From Sulfurimonas sp. endosymbiont of Alviniconcha boucheti (GTDB lineage: Bacteria > Campylobacterota > Campylobacteria > Campylobacterales > Sulfurimonadaceae), in the NCBI GenBank assembly GCA_021766785.1, contig JAICBP010000083.1:349016-411782 (forward strand): DNA of 62,767 nucleotides, in the 5' to 3' direction. The notes beneath the pieces are model-generated. The model searched no databases. It had not been told where the DNA came from and was given only the letters and a program-made list of their open reading frames with translations. Position numbers and translations under genes: made by a program. Positions 55,729 to 62,767 of this stretch are shown in pieces; the first letter of the stretch is position 1, and every line of letters starts with the position of its first letter.

Positions 55729-56622
55729 ATGCAGTACCAATCACTACCAAATGCTACACTACAAGAGGCAGATATTATTATCCTTCCTATTCCTTATGAG
55801 AAAACAGTCTCAGGAAAATTAGGAACTGCTGGAGGTCCTAAGGCTATTTTAGAGATAGGTGATGATCTTGAGTTTTATGAAGAGGATGCAAAATGGTCAC
55901 CTACTAAGTATATGAAGATTCGTGTTGAAAATCCAGTAAGTGAATATAATGCTATTACTAATGTTATTGATACATTGGATATAACAGATTACAAAAAGCT
56001 ACTTATTTCACTTGGTGGTGAGCACTCTATAACGCCACAGATTACCGCAAGTGTGTTAGATAAAAGGGCTACTATCCTCTTCCTTGATGCTCATGCGGAT
56101 ATGAGGGAGAGTTATCAAGGTTTTAGCTACTCTCATGCCACACCAACACACCATCTACTTGAACAGGGGCATAAGATTATTTTAGTTGGGGTACGTTCTC
56201 TCTTTGAGAGTGAGGCAAGACGTATAGAGGAGGATCAAAATATCACATTTTTCTCTGATCGTATTCTACAACGCCCTCAAGCACAAGCTGAACTTTTACA
56301 ACAGATAAAAGAGTTAGAGGGAGATGTTTATCTAAGTATAGATATGGATGTTTTTAATCCTGCCTCTGTTCCAAGTGTAGGAACGCCACAGCCAGGTGGT
56401 ATAGATTGGTTCTTGGCATTAGATATTTTAGAGACTCTTTTTAGAAACAAAAATATAGAGATAAAAGGTACCGATATTGTGGAACTCATTCCAGAATCTT
56501 CTCATGTCTCTCAAATCTTTGCTGCAAAACTTCTACAAAAAATTATTTCTTTTTGGGGAAAGTCCAAAGGCTTTGATAAAGGCAAGATGAATGGTTCGCA
56601 GATGCAAGTAGAGTATCAATAG
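55729..56622 (+). CDS. speB: Agmatinase/ureohydrolase-family enzyme
   Basis: A 297-residue ureohydrolase with the two-manganese site intact: LGGEHSITPQI, FLDAHADMRESY, SIDMDVFNPASVPSVGTPQPGG and GTDIVELIP. Most likely agmatinase, making putrescine and urea; other guanidino substrates are possible. Its TAG overlaps the GTG of the next gene by one base, tying it to a polyamine or peptide ligase. Confidence 0.85.
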   Translation: MQYQSLPNATLQEADIIILPIPYEKTVSGKLGTAGGPKAILEIGDDLEFYEEDAKWSPTKYMKIRVENPVSEYNAITNVIDTLDITDYKKLLISLGGEHSITPQITASVLDKRATILFLDAHADMRESYQGFSYSHATPTHHLLEQGHKIILVGVRSLFESEARRIEEDQNITFFSDRILQRPQAQAELLQQIKELEGDVYLSIDMDVFNPASVPSVGTPQPGGIDWFLALDILETLFRNKNIEIKGTDIVELIPESSHVSQIFAAKLLQKIISFWGKSKGFDKGKMNGSQMQVEYQ

Positions 56623-57719
56623 TGCCAAAATTTACAAAAATCGCTCCCATCGAAGATGAACTTTTAGAACAAGTAGGCTTTAGTTGGCATCATGATGGTG
56701 AACTAGAGTATCTTGTAAAAGAGCGACTCATAGAGATTACAAAAGAGGAAGCTGAAGCTTATGCTCAAGCGAGTGAAGAGCTTTATGCTATGTATGAAAA
56801 GGGCGCTGAGTTTGTTATAGAAAATGAGCTTTTTGATCTACTAGAGATTCCTCAAACACTTATTTCTCAGATAAAAAAGTCGTGGATAGAAGATAGAGAT
56901 AAACATATTTATGGACGTTTTGATCTCTCTGGAGGTATAGATGATAAGCCTATAAAACTTATAGAGTTTAATGCTGATACAGCGACACTTCTTTTTGAGA
57001 GTTGTGTTATTCAAGCGATGCTTTTTGAGTATAATCATTTGCAACAGTATGAGCAGTTTAATAGTATTTATGAAGCTATTTCTACAAAGTTTCACAAAAT
57101 AGCAAAAAGAAAAAAAGGTGATTTTAGTCCTTTTGTATTTGCAAGTGTTGAGGGTATAGATGAGGAGGAGGTAACAACAAAACTTCTCAAGAGTATGGCA
57201 AGTGATGCAGGAGTTCCTACAATTTACTCTAGCTTAGAAGATATAGATCTAAACGCCAGATATGATTTCTTTTTTAAACTTTATCCTTGGGAAGATATGC
57301 AGGAGTTTAAACCAAACGCCAACACTACTATGCTCAATCCTGCGTACACGCTACTCTATCAATCAAAAGGCATGTTAGCTATTCTTTACAAACTTTTTCC
57401 AGATTCACCATATCTTTTAGAGACAAGTTTTGAACCCATAAAGCAGAAGTATGTCCGTAAAAGAATGTTTGGTCGTGAGGGTGCAAATATTGAGATAGTT
57501 GAAGATAATAAAGCTCTTTTTGCAACAGAGGGAGAGTACGATCACTATAAGTCTGTCTATCAAGAGTATATACCTTTTGTGCGTGATGAAGAGGGACTCT
57601 ACTATCAAGCAGGTGTTTTTTATAGCGACTATGCATGTGGATTAGGCTTTCGCAGAGGGAAAGAGATATTAGACAATATGAGTCAATATATTGGGCATAT
57701 TATTATACCACCTCAATAA
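56622..57719 (+). CDS. Glutathionylspermidine synthase-like ATP-grasp ligase
   Basis: A 365-residue protein of the glutathionylspermidine synthase C-terminal family (Gsp/YgiC type): DLSGGIDDKPIKLIEFNADTATLLFE in the middle, LNPAYTLLYQSKGMLAILYKLFPDSPYLLETSF and the ATP-binding VRKRMFGREGANIEIVED. No amidase domain. GTG start by overlap with speB. Its product is probably a peptide-amine conjugate, but the acid partner (glutathione or other) is unknown. Confidence 0.82.
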   Translation: MPKFTKIAPIEDELLEQVGFSWHHDGELEYLVKERLIEITKEEAEAYAQASEELYAMYEKGAEFVIENELFDLLEIPQTLISQIKKSWIEDRDKHIYGRFDLSGGIDDKPIKLIEFNADTATLLFESCVIQAMLFEYNHLQQYEQFNSIYEAISTKFHKIAKRKKGDFSPFVFASVEGIDEEEVTTKLLKSMASDAGVPTIYSSLEDIDLNARYDFFFKLYPWEDMQEFKPNANTTMLNPAYTLLYQSKGMLAILYKLFPDSPYLLETSFEPIKQKYVRKRMFGREGANIEIVEDNKALFATEGEYDHYKSVYQEYIPFVRDEEGLYYQAGVFYSDYACGLGFRRGKEILDNMSQYIGHIIIPPQ

Positions 57720-57750
57720 GTCAAGACAACTTTTTTGAAAATAGATTTAC

Positions 57751-60471
57751 CTAAAAATGATTACTAAAATTTCTAAAGTTATCGGACTGAACAAGCTTCA
57801 CTTCAGTTGAAATCTCTTCAAAGTGCTTTTTAGCACAAGCTATTTTTGATGACTCACTTGTCTTTATATCTAAGCCTAAATCACTTCCTTTACTCTCTAC
57901 TACAAAGTAAAGTTTTTCTTGATTTTGCTGTTCTATCACTACAGCCCAATCTGGATTGTATGAGCCTAATGGAGTATTTATCTTAAACCAATTTGGTAGT
58001 TTTGTAAAGAGCTTGACTCTCTCATTTTGGTTAAACGCCAAGGCAAAGTTTTTCTCAACATTAGAGTCATAAACAGTATGAGTATATATAGATTTGTCTG
58101 TTTCATTTTTTACCATATTTGATGATAGGTAGCCATAGAGTTCTTGATTTTCAAAACACTCTTGAGCATAGTAAAACTCATCTCCTAACTTCTGATATTT
58201 TATACCATCAATGACAAACATACTCATCACTTTTTTTATGATTTTTATCGCACCATCTATGAACCTTTGAGGGTTGTTTTGAAACCCTTGTAGTTTGTCA
58301 CTTTTTATCAAAATATCTACAATAACTCTTCTTGTAAGATTTGTTTCATTTTGGATATAAGTTACAATATCAGGTAAAGTAAAATCTATAATCTCACTAT
58401 TTAATGGGTCATTTTTAATTGTATCTTCTACTATTTCTACACCAGCTTTTGTAATCTTATTTGTAGCTTTTGAGTAAATATACTTTATCTTTCCAACTGT
58501 CAAATCATTTTGTATATGCTTCACACACTCATCTATAAGTTTAGCTTCATCAAACTCTACTCTATAAGTGGTTTTATATTTTATCTGCTCCCATAGTGCT
58601 TTAAAATCGTCACTAAGATAGACCTCTTTGTTTAGAGTGATAAGTTTTTTATCATCTGCGTTTTTTATATTTATGATATCAAACTTGATTCCCTCTTCAT
58701 CCTCTATCTCTTTTTGTAAGGCTCGTGCAAAATCTTCATAACTCTCATTTGCCATTACTGTTAAAGTATTTACATCAAAGCCACGAACTCTTTGCCCATC
58801 TTGATCTACACATATACGAAGTCCTCGACCTATCTCCTGTCTTTTTTTCATAACAGAGTTAGTTTCGTTTAGAGTACAGATTTGAAATACATTTGGATTA
58901 TCCCAACCCTCTTTTAAAGCACTATGAGAAAATATAAATCTCAAAGGCTCTTCAAAGCTAAGTAGTCTCTCTTTGTTTTTCATAATCTTATCAAAAGCAC
59001 TCTCATCATCTTTATTTTTACCTGTGCTATCTTTAGCGCGACCTTTGCTGTCTTGTGCAAAATATCCATCGTGAACACTCTCTACATCATCATTATCAAT
59101 TTTCGTAAAAAGAGTTTGGTATTTTGGTCTCTTAGAGATAGTTTTAAACTCCTCTTCAAACCATAATGCAAACTTGCCTTTTATAGGGTTGTTCTGCTCA
59201 TCATAAGCTCTATAGTTAGCTACTTTATCTATAAAAAAGAGGCTTAAAACTTTTATACCTTTTTGTTTAAGTCGTAGCTCTTTATCCAAATGCTCCTCTA
59301 TTGTTTTTCTGATTTGTAGTCGTTTTATAGAGTCACTCTCTGCATCACCAATACTCTCACCAAGTTTTACAATCTCCCCATTTAAAAACTCTATATATTC
59401 ACTTTCTTTTTCTATGTAGATGTCATTTATAATATAGCCATCATAAACATCACGACCTTTTGACTTTTCGTAAAGGTCATCACCATTTTTTAGTGTTAGC
59501 ACTTTTCTCGTAGTTCTTCCACTTTGGTTCAGGTCTATCTCTACTTTTGCACTTCTAGGATTTGTTTTTACACTTACTACTCTTATGTATGCTTTGTTTG
59601 AGGTGTCTTCTAGTTGCACATTTGCTACTTCTATCTGTTTTACAAGTTGTTGCTCATAAGCATCTATAGAATCAAGTTTATACATCAGGTTAAACTTTTG
59701 TGAGTGTGTAGCACTATATCGAAGCCTACAGAGAGGATTAAGAGTCTCTATAGCCTCTTTTGCTTTTGAGGTGTTATCAACACTCTGAGGCTCATCTATG
59801 ATAAGTATAGGATTAGTCGAGGCGATAAACTCTATAGGCTTCTGCCCACCCAGTCTATCGTTTTGTCTATGTATAATATTTGCTTTTGTCTCTTTGGACG
59901 GGTCACTAAAACTTTTTCTAAAGGCATCTATATTTATAACCATAATTCTTATATCGCTACTTGTAGCAAAGTCTCTTACTTGTTCTAAGTTTGAACTATC
60001 ATATACAAAGTAATCATAAGGAGTGTTGTCAAATAGAGTTTTAAAATGCTCACTTGTTATCTCCAGAGTTTTTTTCGTTCCCTCTTTGATAGCAATAGAT
60101 GGCACAACGATTATGAATTTTGTAAAACCATAGCGTCTGTTTAACTCAAATATAGATTTTAGATAAACATAGGTCTTACCAGTTCCAGTCTCCATCTCTA
60201 TACTAAAGTCCATAGAACCTAGTTTTTTAGACTGAGGGAGTCCATTTCGTAGTTGTATCTTTTGAACATTTGCTAAAATCTCATCATCTAGTAGTTCAAG
60301 ACGATTTCCGATACCTAAGTCATCATAATCACCCATAGTTTTTTGACCTTTGCTATGCTCTCTAACAATACTAAAATTACTTTGACAAATCTCTTGCCCT
60401 TCAAATATATCTACTATGGAGCTTATTGCTCTGTCTTGATACTCTAGGTTGTTTTCAAATTGTATCTTCAT
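57751..60471 (-). CDS. res: Type III restriction enzyme R subunit (Res)
   Basis: A 906-residue, apparently intact Res: METGTGKTYVY (Walker A, 93-103), DEPQ (226-229), SAT (253-255), then the helicase core with SHSALKEGWDNPNVFQI and QEIGRGLRI, and a C-terminal PD-(D/E)xK nuclease (Asp841, Glu859, Lys861 in ESKG). Normally it needs Mod for site recognition, but no mod gene is in the window. Its ATG overlaps the abi stop (TAATG). Codons 1-18 and 329-353 are duplicated upstream. Confidence 0.9.
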   Translation of the reverse strand: MKIQFENNLEYQDRAISSIVDIFEGQEICQSNFSIVREHSKGQKTMGDYDDLGIGNRLELLDDEILANVQKIQLRNGLPQSKKLGSMDFSIEMETGTGKTYVYLKSIFELNRRYGFTKFIIVVPSIAIKEGTKKTLEITSEHFKTLFDNTPYDYFVYDSSNLEQVRDFATSSDIRIMVINIDAFRKSFSDPSKETKANIIHRQNDRLGGQKPIEFIASTNPILIIDEPQSVDNTSKAKEAIETLNPLCRLRYSATHSQKFNLMYKLDSIDAYEQQLVKQIEVANVQLEDTSNKAYIRVVSVKTNPRSAKVEIDLNQSGRTTRKVLTLKNGDDLYEKSKGRDVYDGYIINDIYIEKESEYIEFLNGEIVKLGESIGDAESDSIKRLQIRKTIEEHLDKELRLKQKGIKVLSLFFIDKVANYRAYDEQNNPIKGKFALWFEEEFKTISKRPKYQTLFTKIDNDDVESVHDGYFAQDSKGRAKDSTGKNKDDESAFDKIMKNKERLLSFEEPLRFIFSHSALKEGWDNPNVFQICTLNETNSVMKKRQEIGRGLRICVDQDGQRVRGFDVNTLTVMANESYEDFARALQKEIEDEEGIKFDIINIKNADDKKLITLNKEVYLSDDFKALWEQIKYKTTYRVEFDEAKLIDECVKHIQNDLTVGKIKYIYSKATNKITKAGVEIVEDTIKNDPLNSEIIDFTLPDIVTYIQNETNLTRRVIVDILIKSDKLQGFQNNPQRFIDGAIKIIKKVMSMFVIDGIKYQKLGDEFYYAQECFENQELYGYLSSNMVKNETDKSIYTHTVYDSNVEKNFALAFNQNERVKLFTKLPNWFKINTPLGSYNPDWAVVIEQQNQEKLYFVVESKGSDLGLDIKTSESSKIACAKKHFEEISTEVKLVQSDNFRNFSNHF
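59413..59487. repeat. 75-bp repeat R2, internal res copy
   Basis: Matches 61577-61651 with one mismatch (59470 against 61634) and covers res codons 329-353. Its partner lies in the scar ORF ahead of abi. Confidence 0.95.
60417..60471. repeat. 55-bp direct repeat R1, copy at the intact res start
   Basis: Identical to 61651-61705. It covers the first 18 codons of res; the identity ends exactly at the start codon on one side and in codon 19 on the other. Confidence 0.95.
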
Positions 60472-61325
60472 TATTTATACCCCATCATTGTTCTATCTAT
60501 ATTATATTTTACGATTAGTTTTTCTAGCCTATTTTTCCAAACATTATCTGTATCTATTATATCCATCAGATGTTCACACATAACTATCGTATTGTAAATA
60601 TTTTGCTTATTGTCAACATTCATTTTTGTATGTAAAAATTTTGGATAGGTAAAAGGGATAGGTAGTTTTCTATTCCATAGTCTTGAGTGGTGTGCTGATA
60701 TGTTTCTAATGACTGTAAGGTTGTGTAAAAAAGAGAGCAATACTTTTTCATCTAAGTTATAGTGCTTGGCTATGCTCTGTCTGTCTTTTCTTGCTTTTAT
60801 ATTATTTAGCCAGTTAGATACTTGCCCCATTGTCATAAGTTCTGCACTTATCCATAGTGGAGGCAACTCTTCTTTATACTTGGTCTTAAAATGTTTTGAA
60901 AATAGTTCTTTAGATCGTTTAAAATCTTCTTTTAGTTTTTCAATAAGAAAAGAGTGTCGTTGCTCATTATGAAAAACGGTAGTATCTAAGTGAGCAAATA
61001 ATCCATATTTACTAGATAGTTCAGTGATAAATCTATTGCGTATAGAGATTTCAATCCTCTCTATTGCATTTAACATATGAAGTCTAAACTCTCTATCAAA
61101 ATTATAAATGTTAAGTATATCTTCAAAGTAGATATTGTCTTGAAATTTACCATCTTTTTTGAAGATAAACCATACACCACTAAGTCTATAAAAGTTTATA
61201 TTTTCAAGTGTGTTTTTGGCTTTTTCTTCATTTTTAAATAGCATGCCTAATGCTTTTAAGTTTAGCATTTGCTCGTTAATAGTTAAAAATGATTTGTTAA
61301 AGGATTGTTTTTGTGAAGTTTTCAT
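60471..61325 (-). CDS. Abi_2 (AbiD/AbiF-type) HEPN abortive infection protein
   Basis: A 284-residue Abi_2-family protein. INFYRLSGVWFIFKK, DREFRLHMLNAIERIEISIRNR and LPPLWISAELMTMGQVSNWL are family pieces, and RNISAH (207-212) fits the R-X4-H site of HEPN ribonucleases. Members stop phage growth by RNA cleavage. ATG at 61325 is chosen: GAGAGG sits seven bases ahead. A hairpin hides that site, and a TATAAT lies ~55 bases ahead. Both ends are stop-start coupled with neighbours. Confidence 0.85.
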   Translation of the reverse strand: MKTSQKQSFNKSFLTINEQMLNLKALGMLFKNEEKAKNTLENINFYRLSGVWFIFKKDGKFQDNIYFEDILNIYNFDREFRLHMLNAIERIEISIRNRFITELSSKYGLFAHLDTTVFHNEQRHSFLIEKLKEDFKRSKELFSKHFKTKYKEELPPLWISAELMTMGQVSNWLNNIKARKDRQSIAKHYNLDEKVLLSFLHNLTVIRNISAHHSRLWNRKLPIPFTYPKFLHTKMNVDNKQNIYNTIVMCEHLMDIIDTDNVWKNRLEKLIVKYNIDRTMMGYK

Positions 61326-61331
61326 TAAACG

Positions 61332-61369
61332 ACCTCTCGGGGTGAGCATTGTAAAGAGGCTTGAGAGGT
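61332..61369 (-). promoter_or_regulatory. Hairpin hiding the abi ribosome-binding site
   Basis: On the minus strand ACCTCTC (61369-61363) can pair exactly with GAGAGGT (61338-61332), which contains the GAGAGG ribosome-binding site of abi. A second CCTCT lies in the loop and could pair instead. Ribosomes finishing the upstream scar ORF would open the stem. Confidence 0.55.
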
Positions 61370-61381
61370 ACTGTTAAGAGT

Positions 61382-61387
61382 ATTATA
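61382..61387 (-). promoter_or_regulatory. Candidate -10 box of an internal abi promoter
   Basis: Minus-strand TATAAT, overlapped by TATACT just upstream, about 55 bases before the abi start. No good -35 is seen. It would give an abi-res transcript whose leader is the hairpin above. Confidence 0.4.
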
Positions 61388-61576
61388 GTATAAAATTTCT
61401 AAATTGTTGCTTTGTTTTATAAATAATAACTTCATGCTCTTTCCTCCAAGTAAACTACTATCATCTTTTAATTCATCCGTTAATTTAAAAATTAGATTGT
61501 ATCTTGTCGCATTAAAAGAGGCACTATCTGGAATATCTATCGCTGATGATTCAAGATCAATTTCAAATACTTTTTT

Positions 61577-61651
61577 TATGTAGATGTCATTTATAATATA
61601 GCCATCATAAACATCACGACCTTTTGACTTTTCATAAAGGTCATCACCATT
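61577..61651. repeat. 75-bp repeat R2, copy in the scar ORF
   Basis: Copy of res codons 329-353 directly joined to R1 at 61651. The two source segments share a single base at the join, so the deletion was illegitimate. Confidence 0.95.
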
Positions 61652-61705
61652 GGAGCTTATTGCTCTGTCTTGATACTCTAGGTTGTTTTCAAATTGTATC
61701 TTCAT
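61651..61705. repeat. 55-bp direct repeat R1, copy at the scar ORF start
   Basis: Identical to 60417-60471. This is probably the original location of the res start, since it overlaps the end of DUF1016 by 17 bases in a coupled manner. Confidence 0.95.
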
Positions 61706-62663
61706 CTATAATCTCCAACTCATTTTTCAACTCTTCTAATGATGGAAGATAGAGTTTGTACTTGCTTGCAAATATCTGCTCATTATCTTGGGGCAATGTA
61801 TATTTCACAACACTATCATTTTTCTCACTACATAGTAAAATACCTATGGTTTTATTATCATCATCATTTTTTACTTCTCTATCAAAATAGTTTACATACA
61901 TCTGCAACTGTCCCAAATCTTGATGTTTGAGTTTTCTTGTCTTTAGCTCTATAACTACATAACATTTTAAAGGAATATTGTAAAAAACTAAGTCTGCATA
62001 AAAGTTATCTTCACTTAAAGTAAGTCTGTATTGTCTTTTTACAAATGCAAATCCACGACCAAGTTCAAGTAAAAACTTCTCTAAATGCTCAATGAGCTTA
62101 GATTCTAAAAGTTTCTCATCCCCTTGTTTGACTTCATCTAACCCTAAAAAGTCTAAAATATAGGGGTCTTTTACAATCTCTTTTGGTTTGAGAGGTGTTG
62201 TAGCTAACTTTTTTGGCTCATTCTCAACTCTAATCATAGTGTTGTTTTGAACTGCTTTTTGCAACTCTCTTACACTTAAATGTTGCTCTATGGCATAGCG
62301 TTCATAAAATTTAAACTCTTTGTCATCAAGTCGTATTAAGTAGGTGTAGTGTGTAAAAGAGAGTTTAAAATTTAATTGGTCAGTCAGTGATTGGCTTTTT
62401 ATATAAAACTTCCTACAATCTTTTAAAGTCGATAAAGAAAACCCTTTTCCATACTTCAAAGTAAGCTCTTTAGAGAGATTTTCAAGAACTTTTTTACCAT
62501 ACTTTGCTTTAACGTCACCATGTTGCTCATCTTCCACTATAAGCTTACCAAGAAGATAGTAACTCTTTGTAGATTCATTGTATATAGCCTCTACTATATT
62601 TTTTCTACCATTGTCTATGATAGAAATGGCTTTGTTTAGTAAATCACTATTTTGTAACTGCAT
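61689..62663 (-). CDS. DUF1016 (YhcG-type) PD-(D/E)xK nuclease-family protein
   Basis: A 324-residue protein: N-terminal DUF1016 helical domain (YYLLGKLIVEDEQHGDVKAKYGKKVLENLSKEL; FSLSTLKDCRKFY) and a C-terminal nuclease domain LELGRGFAFVKRQYRLTL...YADLVFYN...VVIELK with Asp224, Glu239 and Lys241. The family is often found inside restriction-modification loci. ATG at 62663 is preferred; a TTG at 62678 overlapping the upstream stop (TTGA) is an alternative that adds five residues. Confidence 0.85.
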   Translation of the reverse strand: MQLQNSDLLNKAISIIDNGRKNIVEAIYNESTKSYYLLGKLIVEDEQHGDVKAKYGKKVLENLSKELTLKYGKGFSLSTLKDCRKFYIKSQSLTDQLNFKLSFTHYTYLIRLDDKEFKFYERYAIEQHLSVRELQKAVQNNTMIRVENEPKKLATTPLKPKEIVKDPYILDFLGLDEVKQGDEKLLESKLIEHLEKFLLELGRGFAFVKRQYRLTLSEDNFYADLVFYNIPLKCYVVIELKTRKLKHQDLGQLQMYVNYFDREVKNDDDNKTIGILLCSEKNDSVVKYTLPQDNEQIFASKYKLYLPSLEELKNELEIIDEDTI

Positions 62664-62674
62664 TTTTAAACCCG

Positions 62675-62767
62675 TCAAATTCGATAGTTTGTATGTGGCA
62701 TATTTACCATAATAAAGTAATATTTTATCTCATTTACATCTATATCTGTATGGCAATTTGGGCATTT
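62675..62767 (-). CDS. 3' end of an unknown protein with CPNC zinc-knuckle, cut by the window edge
   Basis: The minus-strand frame is open from the edge and gives 30 residues beginning KCPNCHTDIDVNEIKYYF, then TGA at 62677-62675, eleven bases before the DUF1016 ATG. CPNCH suggests half of a zinc ribbon. It could be the end of the gene before DUF1016 in the same operon; too short to name. Confidence 0.4.
   Translation of the reverse strand, partial: KCPNCHTDIDVNEIKYYFIMVNMPHTNYRI

Larger units (their letters stand above)
61325..61705 (-). pseudogene. Chimeric scar ORF: res codons 1-18 joined to 329-353 plus unrelated tail
   Basis: A 126-codon open frame beginning with the same MKIQFENNLEYQDRAISS as Res, jumping to NGDDLYEKSKGRDVYDGYII of Res, then continuing for about 83 residues (VFEIDLESSAIDIPDSASFN and on) that match neither Res nor anything I know. 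The start overlaps the DUF1016 gene by 17 bases and the stop overlaps the abi start (TAATG). It is probably debris of a deleted res copy, but the frame and both couplings are kept, so a real small protein or leader is possible. Confidence 0.7.

Overview
The window comes from an AT-rich member of the Campylobacterota (Epsilonproteobacteria), most like a sulfur-oxidising Sulfurimonas or Sulfurovum. Evidence: the gene order tuf-rpmG-trnW-secE-nusG-rplKAJL-rpoB-rpoC-rpsL-rpsG-fusA, the order flgB-flgC-fliE-ftsI, the TPR protein-rnc-aroC neighbourhood, an epsilon-type PgbA-domain protein, a nifS-nifU pair used as general Fe-S machinery, and a soxC-soxD-soxY-soxZ cluster. I ran no searches; family calls rest on recognising motifs and gene order.

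Layout. 1-1.5 kb: the 3' part of a periplasmic fatty acid cis/trans isomerase gene, then a scar made of 23 codons of what looks like a type II-B cas9 start joined to the last 49 codons of an IS30-type transposase. 1.5-4.7 kb: a Y-family polymerase, a thioredoxin, an RNA methyltransferase and YaaA. 4.8-22.8 kb: four tRNAs behind a consensus promoter, then the translation/transcription super-cluster with structured leaders and hairpins between genes. 22.8-29.2 kb: prfB, panC, ftsI and the rod genes fliE-flgC-flgB with a sigma-54 site, then two pseudopilin genes. 29.2-42.4 kb: priA, an M23 peptidase, a PgbA-like protein, a GlcD-type oxidase, CbiC, DUF4395, dbpA, a YeiH-type transporter, a LapB-like TPR protein, rnc, aroC and a MOSC protein. 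42.5-45.8 kb: soxCDYZ. 46-51.3 kb: one long minus-strand run of leuC, mobA, moaC, DUF493, an unknown helical protein, DUF2231 and, at its very end, a small toxin-antitoxin pair. 51.4-57.7 kb: nifS, nifU, a 2OG-Fe(II) oxygenase, bioA, and an agmatinase-type hydrolase overlapping a glutathionylspermidine-synthase-like ligase. 57.7-62.8 kb: a defence island on the minus strand made of a DUF1016 nuclease, a chimeric scar ORF, an Abi_2 HEPN protein and an intact type III restriction R subunit, with no methyltransferase in the window.

Three observations stand out. First, a short word, GGCGTTT, occurs at least 33 times (about 4 expected by base composition), always after a pyrimidine and almost always before a purine (YGGCGTTTR), across unrelated genes and in varying frames; it looks like a DNA-level signal such as an uptake or Chi-type sequence. 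Second, the Abi_2 gene sits inside a duplication of the first 55 bp of the restriction gene, so that res is regenerated intact while a chimeric 126-codon ORF is stop-start coupled to abi and abi to res. Third, a cas9 relic lies next to an IS30 relic, suggesting loss of a CRISPR-Cas system.

How the genes work together: the core cluster makes ribosomes and RNA polymerase; soxCDYZ supplies the sulfane dehydrogenase and carrier halves of the Sox pathway (soxXAB must lie elsewhere), with mobA, moaC and the MOSC protein tied to molybdenum cofactor supply or use (SoxC is a molybdoenzyme); nifSU supply Fe-S clusters, for example to LeuC.
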